From the NCBI GenBank assembly GCA_030068525.1, contig JASJOS010000011.1:1-64000 (forward strand): a stretch of DNA of 64,000 nucleotides, given 5' to 3'. The position numbers and the translations under genes were made by a program. Within the stretch, counting starts at the first letter, position 1. Every line of letters starts with the position of its first letter. Shown piece by piece: positions 33,041-42,308 of this stretch. The notes under the pieces are model-generated. The model saw nothing but the letters and a program-made list of their open reading frames with translations. It made no database searches and was not told where the DNA came from. This DNA is from Xanthocytophaga flava. GTDB taxonomy: Bacteria > Bacteroidota > Bacteroidia > Cytophagales > 172606-1.

Positions 33041-34594
33041 ATGAGATTTATAAATATTACTATTTTTGCTTGTGTTATTATACTAATAAGTGTAAGCATT
33101 AGCTCTTTTCAGACTATTCAACAAACAACGCTTGATAATGGTCAGACTCTCTATTTTAGCCATTGTGGAAGTTGTCATATGCTTCCTAAGCCTTCCAGTT
33201 TAACTAAGCAAATATGGGAGTTTCGTGTTTTACCCGTAATGGCAAGTCGTATGGGTATTATCTATCCAGGTTTTGATCCACTCAAAGGACTAACACCCGA
33301 AGAAAAAGAGATAGTAGCAACAAGTAACATTATTCCCAAACAGCCTGTTTTAACGCAGGAAGAGTGGAATCAATTGTCTCAATATATCATTCGCAATGCT
33401 CCGGATGAAGTTCCTGTAGATAAGAACAGGCTTACCCGTAATACACCATTGGAGCAATTTGTACGAAAAGATATTTCCCTTCAGGATAACCTACCCTCTC
33501 TGATAACTGGTTTGAAATATAATAACGAGACTCATTCTATATGGATAGGAGATAACTACCAGAAGGTTTATAACTGGCAATGGAATCAAGGTGTTACCTA
33601 TAGTATGACTACCCAAAGCCCAGTGGTAGATTTTACCTTTTACCAGAATGTTACCTATCTGACAGAAATAGGGAAGTTATTTCCTACCGAACTGAATACT
33701 GGTTCAATTAATCTGCTTGCCAGAGACAAAGACAGTATATGGCTGCCATCTCTTCACAGGCCTGTTCATACACAGATTGAAGACCTGAATAATGATGGTA
33801 TTCCGGAAATTGTGGTCTGTAAATTTGGTAATAAGATAGGCTCCTTGTCTGTCTATACCCAACATACTTCTGATAAAGTTTATACTGAGCAAGTACTATT
33901 GAATATCCCTGGAGCCATAAAGTGTTTTATACAGGATATGGATGGTGATGGTGAAAAAGATATTGTTGCTATGTTTGCTCAAGGGGATGAGTCTGTCTAC
34001 ATTTTCCAGCAGAAAGAGGATTTGCAGTTTAAAGCTAAACGAGTACTGCGTTTTCCTCCGCATTTTGGCACAACAGATATGGTACTGATAGATTTTAATA
34101 AGGATGGACTTACTGATATCATCACTGCCCATGGAGATAATGCAGATCACTCACCTATTCTGAAAGCTTTTCATGGCATTCGTATACATTTAAACAGAGG
34201 CAATGGAAAGTTTGATGAGAAATACTTTTATCCCGTATATGGATCAACAAAAGTCATTGCGGATGATTTTGATAAAGACGGAGATATCGATATTGCTTTA
34301 ACGGCCTTTTTTCCTGATTATAATGAGTTACTGAATGAATCATTTGTGTATCTGGAAAATACGAGCAGAGGAGATCATATACAATTTACCTCCTTCACCC
34401 ATCAAAGTGATCTGCCTGTTAAATCTCTTACCCTCGAAAAAGGGGATATTGATCAGGATGGAGATATGGATATATTATTGGGTTTATTTGCACAGACACC
34501 GGGTGGTGTACCAGATTATCTGGATCAGCAATGGAAGTCGTCTAAAACGGGTTTGATCCTGTTTATGAATCAACATGATCAACTACATAAATGA
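33041..34594 (+). CDS. Secreted protein with c-type haem motif and FG-GAP/VCBS repeats, 517 aa
   Basis: A signal peptide (about 1-22) is followed by a cytochrome-c-like haem motif, CGSCH at 42-46, within LYFSHCGSCHMLPKPSS. The rest is a repeat propeller with calcium-binding loops of the FG-GAP/VCBS type: DLNNDGIPEI, DMDGDGEKDI, DFNKDGLTDI, DFDKDGDIDI and DIDQDGDMDI. The protein is probably periplasmic or surface-exposed. One haem and a propeller suggest an electron-transfer or redox domain attached to a binding platform; the partner is unknown. The gene is divergent from the sigma factor and upstream of an AraC-type regulator gene. Confidence 0.82.
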   Translation: MRFINITIFACVIILISVSISSFQTIQQTTLDNGQTLYFSHCGSCHMLPKPSSLTKQIWEFRVLPVMASRMGIIYPGFDPLKGLTPEEKEIVATSNIIPKQPVLTQEEWNQLSQYIIRNAPDEVPVDKNRLTRNTPLEQFVRKDISLQDNLPSLITGLKYNNETHSIWIGDNYQKVYNWQWNQGVTYSMTTQSPVVDFTFYQNVTYLTEIGKLFPTELNTGSINLLARDKDSIWLPSLHRPVHTQIEDLNNDGIPEIVVCKFGNKIGSLSVYTQHTSDKVYTEQVLLNIPGAIKCFIQDMDGDGEKDIVAMFAQGDESVYIFQQKEDLQFKAKRVLRFPPHFGTTDMVLIDFNKDGLTDIITAHGDNADHSPILKAFHGIRIHLNRGNGKFDEKYFYPVYGSTKVIADDFDKDGDIDIALTAFFPDYNELLNESFVYLENTSRGDHIQFTSFTHQSDLPVKSLTLEKGDIDQDGDMDILLGLFAQTPGGVPDYLDQQWKSSKTGLILFMNQHDQLHK

Positions 34595-34794
34595 CAGGAT
34601 TAAGAAATGGTTTTTAGTGTAGAAGAGTAAGAAGAAATCCTGTTGATTTTACTTTCCTGATTACTGAGTAGGAACAATCCAGTCTGTTTTACCAAACGTA
34701 TGTTTTTTATCCGTACATCCATAATTGCTTTTTCGCCATTATTTAGCTTAGTATATTGGGTTACTTTCTGTTCTAAGTAACCTGCCTCAAGTAT

Positions 34795-35880
34795 ATGCAT
34801 GATGGTAAATATATCCTGTTCTTTATTGGAGCTCTGGGAGCTTTTAATGGTATTCTGCTGGCCATTTATTTTATGTTTCTGGCTAAACGAAGAAATCTTT
34901 CCAGTTTTTTCCTGGGATGTTTGCTGGCTGCACTGAGTCTGCGTATTGGTAAGGCTGTATTAATATATTTTGATTCTGATCTACCTGAAATTTATCGGCA
35001 GATTGGAATTTCATCCTGCCTGTTGATCGGGCCAGCGTTATTTTTCTTTCTTAAATCGTCTATTGATCAGTTAACACAAATCTCCCGTAGCTGGAAATAC
35101 CAGATAGGAGCCTTGCTTGCAGCGATTGTTTTTATGGGAGTAGTGTACCGTTATGCTACCTATCCCGAACTTTGGAGGAAATATAGTATTCAGGTTGTGT
35201 ATGCTGTATGGACGTTGTATATCATTGCAGCTGGAGTAGCTATAAAAGGTCTTTTTTCCCGTATTCGTAGTACAAGTGATGCACTTAAACCTGCTGAGAA
35301 GTGGTTGCTGGCTATTTATTCAGTAAACGTGGCTATATTTCTATCGTTTATGATGGCCTATTTAATCCGAGATATTTGTGAAACCTACTATGGTGGCGCT
35401 ATTATATTCTCATTGGTATTATATGCAATGATTTTTATACACCTGTATCACAGCCGGACTGCCGAACAATTTTATGTGGTTCCGGTAAAAAATCCGGTCA
35501 GGAAGGTAGATGATGGTACAGTTATGAATTTAGTAACAACATTGGAGCAGCAAATGGTTAAAGGGGGATTATTCAAAAATCCCAACCTCACACTAAGTGA
35601 ACTGGCTAAATCGATAAACATACCTGCTCATCAGTTGTCACAATTACTGAACGACAATCTGGGAAAGAATTTTACATCCTACGTGAATGAGTATCGGATT
35701 GAAGAAGCCTGTCGGATGATAGCCCAGGGGCATCCGTTTTCCTTAGAAGCTATAGGCTATGAAGTAGGTTTTAATTCCAAATCCACTTTCTATACTGCCT
35801 TTAAGAAGATCAAAGCTACCACACCACTTATGTATAAAGAGGACCTGGCGAAACGATCGGATGCCTCTTTGGTACGTTAA
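34795..35880 (+). CDS. AraC-type regulator with seven-helix membrane domain, 361 aa
   Basis: Residues about 5-225 contain seven hydrophobic segments, and a C-terminal AraC/XylS helix-turn-helix domain occupies about 255-355 (LSELAKSINIPAHQLSQLLN, EACRMIAQGH, YEVGFNSKSTFYTAFKKI). The ligand sensed by the membrane part is unknown. It is likely to control the neighbouring haem/FG-GAP and TonB-receptor-like genes, which it separates, but this is inferred from position only. Confidence 0.9.
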   Translation: MHDGKYILFFIGALGAFNGILLAIYFMFLAKRRNLSSFFLGCLLAALSLRIGKAVLIYFDSDLPEIYRQIGISSCLLIGPALFFFLKSSIDQLTQISRSWKYQIGALLAAIVFMGVVYRYATYPELWRKYSIQVVYAVWTLYIIAAGVAIKGLFSRIRSTSDALKPAEKWLLAIYSVNVAIFLSFMMAYLIRDICETYYGGAIIFSLVLYAMIFIHLYHSRTAEQFYVVPVKNPVRKVDDGTVMNLVTTLEQQMVKGGLFKNPNLTLSELAKSINIPAHQLSQLLNDNLGKNFTSYVNEYRIEEACRMIAQGHPFSLEAIGYEVGFNSKSTFYTAFKKIKATTPLMYKEDLAKRSDASLVR

Positions 35881-35999
35881 TATGCCTGAAACAGTACAGA
35901 TTTATAAATCCGTACGCCCGGAATCCAAGATCAGGACTTAGAGAGTAGGCATTCACTACATATTTGGGCATTCAATTTCGAATGTAACAAATGTGACGT

Positions 36000-38387
36000 A
36001 TGCTTAAATTCCTTTCTCTAGTTGTTGTGCTGTTATTGAGCACCGTTTTACTTCATGCCCAGGTTATTGTTCGTGGACAGGTCATGGACAGCAATCATAC
36101 TCCTGTCTATCTTGCTACAGTGAGACTATCTACAGAGGCAGATTCGTTGTTTCTGACAGGTGTACAAACAGATTCTGCAGGTATGTTTGAGTTTAGAGGG
36201 CTACAGACTGGCCATTATAGATTTCAGGTGTCTTTGCTGGGTCATCAGGCTTATGTAGGTCTGTTTACTATTCATCCTGAACAGGCAACCATACAACTTG
36301 AAACTATCGTTATGGCAGAAGATCCCAAACAGCTGGAGGAGGTAATTGTAAAAGGTGAGAGAAATGCTATCCGCTATGAACCCATGAAAACGGTAATTCA
36401 GGTAGCTGGCAATAGCCTGTTTAAGTCCTCCTCCAATATTCTGGATATTTTGCGTAAAGCCCCCGGACTCACTGTTGACCCGGATGGTTCCATTCTGGTA
36501 TCAGGGAGAAACACGCCAGCTATTTTTATCAACGGCAAACCTGTACCAATGAGTGTGGAGGAATCTCTGGCTTACCTGAAAGCCTTATCCCCTGATATGA
36601 TTGAGTCCATTGACCTTATCGCCAATCCGTCTGCCCAATACGATGGTCAATACAAAGCCATTATTGATATCAAGTTAAGACAAAATCAGTCGTTGGGCTG
36701 GAAAGGCCTCTTCAACTCAGCATTTCGTCAGAATATGTACTCGTCCTCAGACAATACACTGAATGTTGCTTACCGTTCCAAACGAGCTACCTATACACTC
36801 AGAACAGGCTATGTAGCAGGCGACGACTACTATCTGTATACTGCCTTGCAACATCTGGCTAATACAAATATCATGGCTACTCATACCCACACACGTACTA
36901 TCAATAATAACCTGAACCTTCAGGCAACTGTTGATTATACGATACATCCTCAGCATACCATTGAGGTCTCACTTAAAACGTATAGAGCTAATCGAAATGC
37001 GACTACTGCTAACCAGCTTTCGTTTCGAGAACCTGTACAGTATGAGCTCCTGGATGTCCGCCAAACTATTAATAAATCAGTACCAGTACAGCTCAATGAC
37101 GCCTTGAATGCAGCTTATACTCTCACCTTTTCAAAAAATAGCCGTTTGAATTTGTTTGGCTCACTGACAAATATCCGGAATCGACAAAATGAAGACATCC
37201 AGATTCGGAATCAGTTTTCGAATGAACGAACAAACTACTGGAAAACAACTTTAAAAAATACCATAGCGATTCGTAATATACAGGCCGATTATTCCCAAAA
37301 TATGCAATCTGGTAATTTGCAGGCAGGAGCTAAATTGGCTATAGTGCGTACAAACAATGATCTGCGTTATGATACATTGAATACAGAGCAACAATTTGTG
37401 CCTGATGCCGGACGTACCAATCGGTTTACATATGACGAATACATTCACGCCGGGTATATTTCCTATGGGCATAAACGTAATAAACTTGACATGAGAGTAA
37501 GTCTCCGTACAGAATACACACGTACCATCGCGAACTCTGTCTTACAAAATACGGTACGAAAACGAGAATATATTACCTGGCTACCTGGAATAAATGCCAG
37601 CTATGAGCTAGGACAAGATCACCGCATTAGTCTGAATGCAAACCGACGTATTACACGTCCGGATTTTAGTCAGTTAAATCCTTTTCGTTTCTACTATAGC
37701 CCTCTCAATTACTGGGTAGGCAACCCATACCTGCGTCCTTCGGTTACAACGTCGGCAAATCTGTCGTATGCCTATCATGCTTTTACAGTTGGTATAACAG
37801 CCGGTAGAGAAAAAGATTATATGGTTCGCTATCCGGAATACAACCGAACCACCAATGAGTTGCTGTATCTGGGTACTAACCTGCCTTATGCAGATTTTGC
37901 CAATCTGGAAACCAGCTATGGCTCTAACCTTACTCAGTGGTGGAAGATGACACATAACCTGGGTATTTATTATTTAAAACAACAGATGCCTTATCTGGGA
38001 AAGGTGTATGCGATAGGAGTCACGGATTTTAGCATTAATGGAAGTCATGTTTTTACTTTACCTAAGGGAGTTACGGCAGATCTTACCTATCGGTATCAGT
38101 CAAAGGGAGGTAGTAGCCTGTATGTACGCAAAGCCTTCGGCTCAGCAGATATTGGATTACAGAAAAGCTGGCTAAAGGATAAGCTAAATACCCGACTAAC
38201 CTTCTATGATATTTTCTATACACATGCATACAAACTGGTATTTCGGGAAAAAGAAATCATAGATAACCAATTGGCACATCGTTATGCTACCCGTCGGCTG
38301 GTATTTACACTTGTATATAATTTCGGAACAGGCAACTATACCAGTAAGGACAACAGAACGACAGATGAAGAAAAAAGAGCAAAGTAA
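36000..38387 (+). CDS. Outer-membrane beta-barrel TonB-dependent-receptor-like protein, 795 aa
   Basis: A signal peptide (about 1-20) is followed by a carboxypeptidase-D regulatory-like domain (VIVRGQVMDSNHTPVYLATV), a plug-like region (LDILRKAPGLTVDPDGSILV, IESIDLIANPSAQYDGQY) and an outer-membrane barrel of the OMP_b-brl_3 type to the C-terminus. It lacks an STN domain and a SusD partner, so it is a simple receptor or signalling barrel rather than part of the Sus system. The gene follows the AraC-type regulator by 119 bases. Substrate unknown. Confidence 0.88.
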   Translation: MLKFLSLVVVLLLSTVLLHAQVIVRGQVMDSNHTPVYLATVRLSTEADSLFLTGVQTDSAGMFEFRGLQTGHYRFQVSLLGHQAYVGLFTIHPEQATIQLETIVMAEDPKQLEEVIVKGERNAIRYEPMKTVIQVAGNSLFKSSSNILDILRKAPGLTVDPDGSILVSGRNTPAIFINGKPVPMSVEESLAYLKALSPDMIESIDLIANPSAQYDGQYKAIIDIKLRQNQSLGWKGLFNSAFRQNMYSSSDNTLNVAYRSKRATYTLRTGYVAGDDYYLYTALQHLANTNIMATHTHTRTINNNLNLQATVDYTIHPQHTIEVSLKTYRANRNATTANQLSFREPVQYELLDVRQTINKSVPVQLNDALNAAYTLTFSKNSRLNLFGSLTNIRNRQNEDIQIRNQFSNERTNYWKTTLKNTIAIRNIQADYSQNMQSGNLQAGAKLAIVRTNNDLRYDTLNTEQQFVPDAGRTNRFTYDEYIHAGYISYGHKRNKLDMRVSLRTEYTRTIANSVLQNTVRKREYITWLPGINASYELGQDHRISLNANRRITRPDFSQLNPFRFYYSPLNYWVGNPYLRPSVTTSANLSYAYHAFTVGITAGREKDYMVRYPEYNRTTNELLYLGTNLPYADFANLETSYGSNLTQWWKMTHNLGIYYLKQQMPYLGKVYAIGVTDFSINGSHVFTLPKGVTADLTYRYQSKGGSSLYVRKAFGSADIGLQKSWLKDKLNTRLTFYDIFYTHAYKLVFREKEIIDNQLAHRYATRRLVFTLVYNFGTGNYTSKDNRTTDEEKRAK

Positions 38388-38671
38388 AATGCTTGCATTG
38401 AAAAGAAAATGTACTCAGTTAGTTGGTTTATTATCAGTATGTTAGAGGTGGTAAATGAAAGAAATACAGGGGAAATACATAAAAACTGTATGACTTTTCT
38501 GCTACAGATTATTTTCTGTATGTCCTTATGATACTATATCTGCTTATTTATCAGTTATTTACCTGCTTTTCAAGGTGGGCTTTCAAAATTCTGGTAGGAA
38601 AGCATTCATGTATGATAATCAGTAAATTATGACTTTACAAAGGGGATGTAAATGTAGTACCTTTGTAGTGT

Positions 38672-38790
38672 AAGTCAAGCAGACATATCCTCAGACAAAA
38701 AATCTGATCATAGATATAAAAATAAAATTTAGGTTGTAAGTGGTTTGTTACTGAAATTCCCCGAAGGTTTCCATCGGGGAATTTTTGTTT
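38672..38790 (+). ncRNA. Candidate small RNA of about 120 bases
   Basis: A TAnnTTTG match (TACCTTTG, 38658-38665) would start transcription near 38672. A short TCAGA/TCTGA hairpin lies at 38691-38707, and the segment ends at a strong terminator (38754-38784). No ORF of more than a few codons is apparent. The gene and its role are inferred only from promoter and terminator arrangement; no homolog was recognised. Confidence 0.3.
38754..38784 (+). terminator. Intrinsic terminator in the gap before the antiporter gene
   Basis: AAATTCCCCGA (38754-38764) pairs perfectly with TCGGGGAATTT (38774-38784), followed by TTGTTTT on the plus strand. It is 366 bases past the receptor gene stop, too far to be its obvious terminator. 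Confidence 0.85.
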
Positions 38791-38828
38791 TCCTACCTTT
38801 ATCAATAAGTTATCCTGGAGATAACAGC

Positions 38829-40427
38829 TTAGTGTACAGAATGATTAATCTTTTCCTGTTCCAAATCAATCCAGGCTTCTTCTTTTCGGATTACCTCGTC
38901 ATCAAACTCATTTCTATGACGTAACTGATACAACTCCTTTCGTTTAGCGGCTACTATATCCGCAAAGACTTCATTATATTCCGCCATTTTCTCTTCATCA
39001 AGTACTACTGCTTCCAAATGATTAGTTTGCAGGTACAGATCATCCTCCATCCGGTTTTTTAGGTTGGCAATCAGTTCATTGGTAATGACTTTGTCTGAAT
39101 GATTTTCTTCCAATTGTATCAGGGCTACCTGAAGCAGTTTTTTTCGGATGGCTGCAATCTGTTCATGTTCAGAAGCCAGATGATCAGGATCCGCGTAATT
39201 GACCTTTCGGATAATATAGGGTAAAGTTAACCCCTGGAATACCAGTGTAACCAGAATAACTATGAACGTGATAAACAGAATCAGATTTCGGTGTGGAAAT
39301 GCTGCTCCTGTATCCAGTGTAAGCGGAATGGATAAGGCGGACGCAAGAGAAACCACCCCTCGCATACCTGCCCAACCTACAATGATAGGTCCACGCCAGC
39401 CTGGTCTTCGTTCGGCTACCGGAATCACGCCTCCTACTATCCGTGTAAAAATAGAGGTGAACATTACCACTACCATACGTGTAACAATAACCAGCAATGT
39501 GATAACAATCGCATACCATATCACCTCTCCTTTGGAATAGCCATCCAGCCCATTGACAATGACAGGCAGCTCTAAACCGATAAGGATAAAAACTAACCCA
39601 TTCAACGCAAATACTACAGTAGCCCACATGCCTGCTCCCTGAATGCGAACTGTATGATTAAAAATCTGATGTCTGTGATAGGACAGGAATAACCCTCCAC
39701 TTACCACTGCCATTACACCCGACACATGGAGTTCCTCTGCTGCCAGATACATGACATAAGGAGCCATAAAGGTCATTAGAATATTGATACGTGTAGTAGC
39801 CGGAAGCCAGCGATGAACCACATAAAATACACCTGCAACGCCTAATCCAACGCCAATGCCAAAAATTGTAACTGAGAAAAAGCCTGTTGCTGCATCTTTC
39901 CAAACAAACGAGCCAGATACTATAGCTGCAAGGGCAAACCGAAATACAACTAAGCTGGCTGCATCATTGACCAAACTTTCTCCTTCCAGAATGTTAATAA
40001 CCCTCTTGGGAACTTTAATCTCTTTCAGGACAGAAGAAGCTGCAACAGCATCCGGTGGCGAAATGATGCCTCCCAATAGAAATCCCAGTGCCATGGTAAA
40101 ACCCGGAATCAGAGCCTGTGAAACATAGGCAACCGCAAAGGCAGTAAATACAACGAGGCCAAAAGCCAGTACCACAATGATACGTCTCCACCGCCAGAAT
40201 TCTTTCCAGGAAGTATACCAGGCCGCTTCATACAATAAGGGTGGCAGAAAGATCAAAAAGATTAGATCTGGATCAATCGATATACGTGGTACTCCCGGAA
40301 TCCAGCTTACGACAAGACCACTCAATACCAGAAAGATCGGAACAGGAATGCGGAGGCGCTGCCCAAGCATTACAAATAACGAAACTGCCAGTAATAAAGA
40401 AATACATAATAGTAAGGTTTGATGCAT
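38829..40427 (-). CDS. Na+/H+ antiporter, CPA1 (NhaP/NhaP-like) family, 532 aa
   Basis: Twelve or so hydrophobic segments cover residues about 1-400, with the CPA1 marks GGIISPPDAVAASSVLKE and EGESLVNDAASLVVFR (the Asn-Asp exchange motif). A cytoplasmic C-terminal tail of about 130 residues is helical and charged. It exchanges Na+ (or K+) for H+ across the inner membrane. I used the ATG at 40425-40427 (MHQTLLLCIS); a longer in-frame start at 40571 adds 48 residues lacking family features. Confidence 0.92.
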   Translation of the reverse strand: MHQTLLLCISLLLAVSLFVMLGQRLRIPVPIFLVLSGLVVSWIPGVPRISIDPDLIFLIFLPPLLYEAAWYTSWKEFWRWRRIIVVLAFGLVVFTAFAVAYVSQALIPGFTMALGFLLGGIISPPDAVAASSVLKEIKVPKRVINILEGESLVNDAASLVVFRFALAAIVSGSFVWKDAATGFFSVTIFGIGVGLGVAGVFYVVHRWLPATTRINILMTFMAPYVMYLAAEELHVSGVMAVVSGGLFLSYHRHQIFNHTVRIQGAGMWATVVFALNGLVFILIGLELPVIVNGLDGYSKGEVIWYAIVITLLVIVTRMVVVMFTSIFTRIVGGVIPVAERRPGWRGPIIVGWAGMRGVVSLASALSIPLTLDTGAAFPHRNLILFITFIVILVTLVFQGLTLPYIIRKVNYADPDHLASEHEQIAAIRKKLLQVALIQLEENHSDKVITNELIANLKNRMEDDLYLQTNHLEAVVLDEEKMAEYNEVFADIVAAKRKELYQLRHRNEFDDEVIRKEEAWIDLEQEKINHSVH

Positions 40428-40651
40428 AGAGGTTGGGTTGAGATTTGTAATGCCAAGATAATAATTTATCAAAAATGTGCGATCAAATGGGATGTTCCGT
40501 GTTTGGAAAGAAAAGAAAACATGAGTCATCCCAAAAATTTTATCCATTACCCTTTCTACAGATGCATTCATCCCATTTTTCTAAAGTTTCATCCCATTTT
40601 TGCCACAGATCCCTTCTCAGCATATAGTTTTGATGAAAAATCAATGGTACT

Positions 40652-42256
40652 ATGCACACGTTCAACAAGGTCAGGTTCTACGAAGCCCTCTTTATTTTTA
40701 TTGCCACTATCATTTATCTGGTACGTCGTTATTTTGAGGAATACCAGAATCTGTTTAAGTTTCTGTCTGAGCCTGAGTTACAGGGTGGAGTTGCCTATCC
40801 TGAATCACAGGGTGGAATATCCTTCCAGATGTCAGAGATTGAAGGATATAACTTTGGGGTAAATACGTGTTTGCCTATTGCCGGATGCACTATCTTTTTT
40901 GTTGCAGCCTGGTATGTGTTTCATTACCATACTTTTCCCAAAATCAAAGAGGCACAACAGGACGACAAAACCTTCATTTTTCTGGTCATGACATTGGTAT
41001 TAGCAGGAGCAGGGGTTTTTGTTTATCTGTACTTTCGGCAATTTCCGCAATACTATCGCGATGAAAACGGGAATGTTATTGGGGCAGGGGCTTACTCTCT
41101 GTATCGTCAGCGTAATGTCATATCCTCTACGGTGGTAATGCTCACCATCATTGGATATTATGAATGTGTAGCTCAACTTTATTATTATATTCATACCAAA
41201 CTCAACGAAGATCAGAAGGGGAATCAGGTATACATTGGGTATTTTCTATTGATATGCCTGGCTTCACTAATACTAGGCTTTGCTTTAATAGGCGAGGTGC
41301 CGGAATTTCTGTTTGATATGCCTATGGAAAACCTGGCTGATGGCACATTCCGGTATTTCTTTTATATGCTGGTGCTGGGGTTATTGGTTTTTATTCTGCA
41401 AAAGTTCTGCTATGACCGATTGCTCCCTGCCATTCAACATTCGGCCTGGAATCTGGTTATTCAGTATCTGGTTATTTACTTTATTATATGTATAGCTGGT
41501 ACAGCCATGACCTGGATTGCGGCCAATGATTTTGATCTGGAAATAAGCCGCAACAAGAGAATTGTAGCTATTCTGGCTATATTGCTGATTGCTCCTTTGG
41601 TGATTATGTATCTGCGGCAGGTCTTTACCAAAGAAAAGATCCAGTTGCAGACACAGATTTCGCATAAATCAGCTGAACTAATTGCACTTCGTTTGCAGAT
41701 CAATCCTCACTTTTTGTTCAACGCTCTCAACACACTATATGCTGCTGCCTTGCGAGAAAATGCCGAAAAAACATCGGATGGCATTCAAAAGCTAGGTGAT
41801 ATGATGCGATTTATGCTCCATGAAAATAATCAGGAGCGAATACCCTTAACCAAAGAAACGGAATATCTGTATAACTACATTGCTATACAGCGTATGCGTC
41901 TGGATGAATCACACCCTATCGAAATACGGGTAAACATTCAACAGCCAGACAAAGAAATATACATTGCTCCCATGTTGTTGAACCCCTTTGTCGAAAATGC
42001 ATTCAAACATGGGATCAGCTTCCGGCAACCTTCCTGGATATATATCACGCTTACGCTGGATGCTACACACCTGTATTTTAAAGTACACAATTCGATGCAT
42101 GCCAAGCTGGAAAATGATCCGGAAGAGAATAAATCTGGAGTTGGTCTGGAAAATGTACGCAAGCGGCTGGAATTGCTTTATCCGGATCGATATACACTCA
42201 ATATAGAACAGTCAGGACAGGATTATTTTGCTTCTCTGGTTTTGCGTTATTGGTAA
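40652..42256 (+). CDS. LytS/YpdA-type sensor histidine kinase, 534 aa
   Basis: Residues 1-325 contain about seven membrane helices. A short coiled linker leads to the His_kinase domain (pfam06580-like): LRLQINPHFLFNALNTLY with the phospho-acceptor His353, then an ATPase N-box LLNPFVENAFKHG (Asn449) and GVGLENVRKRLELLY. It is the sensor of a two-component system whose regulator gene is two genes downstream. The stop lies inside the next gene's longer possible frame, but with the start chosen there the genes are separated by 52 bases. Confidence 0.93.
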   Translation: MHTFNKVRFYEALFIFIATIIYLVRRYFEEYQNLFKFLSEPELQGGVAYPESQGGISFQMSEIEGYNFGVNTCLPIAGCTIFFVAAWYVFHYHTFPKIKEAQQDDKTFIFLVMTLVLAGAGVFVYLYFRQFPQYYRDENGNVIGAGAYSLYRQRNVISSTVVMLTIIGYYECVAQLYYYIHTKLNEDQKGNQVYIGYFLLICLASLILGFALIGEVPEFLFDMPMENLADGTFRYFFYMLVLGLLVFILQKFCYDRLLPAIQHSAWNLVIQYLVIYFIICIAGTAMTWIAANDFDLEISRNKRIVAILAILLIAPLVIMYLRQVFTKEKIQLQTQISHKSAELIALRLQINPHFLFNALNTLYAAALRENAEKTSDGIQKLGDMMRFMLHENNQERIPLTKETEYLYNYIAIQRMRLDESHPIEIRVNIQQPDKEIYIAPMLLNPFVENAFKHGISFRQPSWIYITLTLDATHLYFKVHNSMHAKLENDPEENKSGVGLENVRKRLELLYPDRYTLNIEQSGQDYFASLVLRYW

Positions 42257-42308
42257 TTCAGTGATACCATACTATCAGAACACTTACACCTATTTAGTAA
42301 CTACAACT

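Larger units (their letters stand above)
38388..38828. other. Intergenic gap with candidate small RNA
   Basis: This 440-base gap between convergent genes has no ORF of note. It does contain a promoter-like TACCTTTG (38658-38665) followed 89 bases later by an intrinsic terminator (38754-38784), reported separately. Confidence 0.5.

Noticed and set aside
34600-34800. Minus-strand frame of 66 codons before the AraC-type regulator
   Set aside because: Its start overlaps the regulator start codon, no family is recognised, and it occupies the regulator's promoter region; a real small gene cannot be excluded but is unsupported.
39184-39627. Minus-strand frame of 147 codons within the antiporter gene
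   Set aside because: Out of frame with the antiporter and of odd Cys/Tyr/His composition, so a shadow.
40633-40700. A frame reading MKNQWYYAHVQQGQ just before the histidine kinase, resembling a GYF_2 start
   Set aside because: The frame is closed within a few dozen codons and overlaps the kinase start in another frame, so it is probably chance or a remnant.
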